DNA of 14,027 nt. Source: Chloroflexota bacterium (lineage in GTDB: Bacteria; Chloroflexota; Dehalococcoidia; Lucifugimonadales; Australimonadaceae). Each line of letters begins with the position of its first letter. Positions within the stretch are counted from its first letter, which is position 1. A program made the position numbers and the translations under genes. The stretch is taken from NCBI GenBank assembly GCA_027625205.1, contig JAQBVZ010000003.1, positions 1 through 14,027 on the forward strand, written 5' to 3'. Shown here one piece after another: positions 12,735-14,027 of the stretch. The notes beneath the pieces were generated by a model. The model was not told the DNA's origin. It worked only from the letters and a program-made list of their open reading frames with translations, and ran no database searches.

Positions 12735-12947
12735 CTATTCAGCCGTCTTGAGGTTGAACCGGCGGCGGAGTCGCTCCACACGGCCCTGGGTGTCCACAAT
12801 TCGCTGCTCGCCCGTGAAGAACGGATGGCAGGCGCTGCAAATCTCCACCTGAATCCGCTCTTTGGTGGCGCCTGTGGTAAAAGTATTACCGCACACGCAG
12901 ACGACCTGCGCGTTGGAGTAGTACGTTGGGTGTATATCAGCTTTCAT
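12735..12947 (-). CDS. rpmE: 50S ribosomal protein bL31
   Basis: This 70-residue protein is bL31, which bridges the 50S central protuberance and the 30S head. It begins [17 protein letters not shown] and contains the zinc-binding quartet Cys17, Cys19, Cys37 and Cys40 (VCVCG and CSACHPF). It is therefore the zinc-containing C+ form, not the zinc-free paralogue made under zinc starvation. [18 protein letters not shown] is the typical C-terminal segment. AGGA precedes the ATG by a normal spacing. It lies 69 bases after rpmA in the same direction and before the DUF1385 gene. The rplU-rpmA-rpmE run makes a ribosomal-protein cluster. Confidence 0.96.
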   Translation of the reverse strand: MKADIHPTYYSNAQVVCVCGNTFTTGATKERIQVEICSACHPFFTGEQRIVDTQGRVERLRRRFNLKTAE

Positions 12948-13016
12948 ATCACTGTTTCCTAGGTTGCGTTCCTCTGTACCCAGAGTTAGATGCCAGAAGG
13001 AACATGGGGGATGTTT

Positions 13017-13292
13017 TTAGTTTTCGACGACGACAACATCGGCAGGAACGATGTTTGCTCGCTTGGAGGCCCTGGAGCGGTGGTCAAACAGGACCACGCC
13101 ATCCGTGGTGGCGTAGAGAGTAAAGTCCCGGCCCATACCCACGTTCTGGCCTGGAAAAATCCGGGTGCCGCGCTGGCGAACGATGATGGTACCCGCACGA
13201 ACAGCCTGACCAGCAAAGCGCTTCACGCCAAGGCGTTGGCTATTGCTGTCCCGACCGTTACGGCTGCTACCCCCCGCTTTCTTGTGTGCCAT
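13017..13292 (-). CDS. rpmA: 50S ribosomal protein bL27
   Basis: This 91-residue bL27 starts [20 protein letters not shown], the form whose N-terminus reaches the peptidyl-transferase centre directly. It lacks the cleavable extension (ending before the AHKK segment) seen in Firmicutes, so no Prp protease is needed, and none is encoded between rplU and rpmA. The core has [19 protein letters not shown] and the usual [11 protein letters not shown] strand. AGGAG lies about ten bases before the ATG. It follows rplU by 37 bases, the conserved order. Confidence 0.97.
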   Translation of the reverse strand: MAHKKAGGSSRNGRDSNSQRLGVKRFAGQAVRAGTIIVRQRGTRIFPGQNVGMGRDFTLYATTDGVVLFDHRSRASKRANIVPADVVVVEN

Positions 13293-13329
13293 CGTCCTTA
13301 CTCCTACGAGTGGTCGTTTTCCGGGCTGG

Positions 13330-13653
13330 CTAGGCCTCTCCAGTCACAATGTCTTTTATGGTGAGGCGCGTAAAAGCCTGCCGGTGACCCTGTTTCACGC
13401 TGTAACGTATCTTGCGCTTGTACTTCAGTACGGTGATTTTCTCACCACGGCCATGCTCCTCAACATCCGCAACCACTTTCACGCCGGGCACGGTGGGCTG
13501 GCCGATGGTGACTTTGTCGTCGTCTGAGAGCAGCAGAACGCGCTCCAAGTCGATAGTAGCCCCAGGTTCAACCTTGAGCTTTTCAACTTCTATGGTGTCT
13601 CCCGGTTGGACGCGGTACTGCTTCCCGCCGGTTTCAATAATAGCGTATGTCAT
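13330..13653 (-). CDS. rplU: 50S ribosomal protein bL21
   Basis: This 107-residue bL21 binds 23S rRNA and partners bL20 in the large subunit. The chosen ATG at 13653 gives the standard [19 protein letters not shown] opening, with GGAG eight bases upstream. An upstream start at 13683 would add ten unconserved residues. Later landmarks are [19 protein letters not shown] and the basic [16 protein letters not shown] segment. It is the first gene of rplU-rpmA-rpmE and faces away from the reductase gene at the right end. Confidence 0.97.
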   Translation of the reverse strand: MTYAIIETGGKQYRVQPGDTIEVEKLKVEPGATIDLERVLLLSDDDKVTIGQPTVPGVKVVADVEEHGRGEKITVLKYKRKIRYSVKQGHRQAFTRLTIKDIVTGEA

Positions 13654-13666
13654 GAGCAACACTCCA

Positions 13667-13696
13667 ATGCTACGATGGTACATGCCTTTCTGTCAA
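13667..13696 (-). promoter_or_regulatory. Promoter candidate upstream of rplU
   Basis: On the minus strand a perfect TTGACA (complement of 13691-13696) is followed after 18 bases by TAGCAT (complement of 13667-13672). This pair would start transcription very near the GGAG ribosome-binding site, giving an unusually short leader, so either the leader is minimal or the true -10 box is elsewhere in the 155-base divergent gap. Confidence 0.4.
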
Positions 13697-13808
13697 AGGG
13701 TGAACAGCTACGGATACATAGCAAGCGCGCCCTACCCTGTCATCAGCCCTTGAATAGACACCGACTTGTTCACATTTTAGCTACGATTGCGACAACATGG
13801 GGTGATTA

Positions 13809-14027
13809 ATGAAAGCTTCGGTCTTTATCGCGACCAGTCTCGATGGCTTTATCGCTAGGCAAAACGGCGATATTGATTGGCTGGAAGCAACCACCCAGGA
13901 AGAAACGGCGGACCACGGTTACGAGAAGTTCATGGACTCAGTCGATGCCCTGGTCATGGGCCGGCACAGTTATGAAAAGGTCCTGACATTCGGTGATTGG
14001 CCCTATGGCTCAAAGCCTGTGGTAGTC
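13809..14027 (+). CDS. Dihydrofolate reductase / RibD C-terminal-like reductase, N-terminal part (runs off the right edge)
   Basis: The first 73 codons are open to the window end. They begin MKASVFIATSLDGFIARQNG and include DIDWLE and VDALVMGRHSYEKVL. This is the pattern of stand-alone DHFR-fold proteins related to the RibD C-terminal domain (YyaP/YwjB type): a first strand with SLDGFIA, then a conserved 'D...W' pair, then the MGRxSYE nucleotide-binding turn. They are NADPH-dependent reductases of mostly unknown substrate. The family is usually about 180 residues, so more than half is missing here. GGGG lies about six bases before the ATG. The gene is divergent from rplU and is not linked to riboflavin or folate genes in this window. 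Confidence 0.85.
   Translation, partial: MKASVFIATSLDGFIARQNGDIDWLEATTQEETADHGYEKFMDSVDALVMGRHSYEKVLTFGDWPYGSKPVVV

Noticed and set aside
1-14027. A CRISPR array, prophage, transposon or toxin-antitoxin/defence module.
   Set aside because: No regularly spaced repeats, transposase or integrase motifs, or small toxin-antitoxin-like gene pairs were found; all sizeable coding regions belong to known families.

Overview
The window reads as chromosomal housekeeping DNA from a moderately GC-rich bacterium. It is densely coded, with 17 genes and short gaps. No tRNA, rRNA, CRISPR array, insertion sequence, integrase or phage gene was seen. The gene content (class II LysRS, SerRS, an M16 peptidase, RsmD-CoaD followed by a DivIVA/SepIVA-type coiled-coil protein, bL31 beside a DUF1385 membrane protein) most recalls Chloroflexota, perhaps Dehalococcoidia or SAR202-like lineages. 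That assignment is an inference from memory of gene order and protein style.

Layout. (1) Positions 1-3521, minus strand: greA, lysS and serS, followed by the first 26 codons of an M16 zinc peptidase. They are probably driven by a good sigma70-type promoter (TTTACA-17-TACAAT) upstream of greA, with a second weaker promoter before the peptidase. (2) 3522-3901: a 380-base divergent control region with promoters facing both ways, a direct repeat and three back-to-back inverted repeats. (3) 3902-5498, plus strand: rsmD, coaD (ATGA overlap) and a short SepIVA/DivIVA-like coiled-coil gene. (4) 5610-10373, plus strand: an MmgE/PrpD-family enzyme, an AlaX-type tRNA-editing protein 5 bases later, an EamA/DMT transporter and recN. 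A perfect TATAAT enclosed by GC-rich inverted repeats precedes mmgE, and another TATAAT followed by a 13-bp palindrome precedes recN. (5) 10370-13653, minus strand: rplU, rpmA, rpmE, a DUF1385 membrane protein, then an OsmC-family thiol protein and an MBL-fold hydrolase whose stop codon overlaps that of recN. (6) 13809-end, plus strand: the start of a DHFR/RibD-C-like reductase.

How the genes fit together. The minus-strand left block and the rplU-rpmA-rpmE block serve translation and transcription (aminoacylation, rescue of stalled RNA polymerase, ribosomal proteins). rsmD-coaD combines 16S rRNA methylation and CoA synthesis with a likely envelope-growth or septation factor. AlaX adds tRNA proofreading, RecN double-strand-break repair, and OsmC hydroperoxide or thiol chemistry. 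MmgE/PrpD, EamA and the MBL hydrolase look like accessory metabolism slotted between core genes.

I did not find an obvious new multi-gene system. The points most worth a second look are the SepIVA-like protein, the two promoter-associated inverted-repeat arrangements (mmgE and recN), the altered nucleotide-binding motif in CoaD, the Asp-for-Cys change in the AlaX zinc motif, and the palindrome-rich greA/rsmD divergent region.
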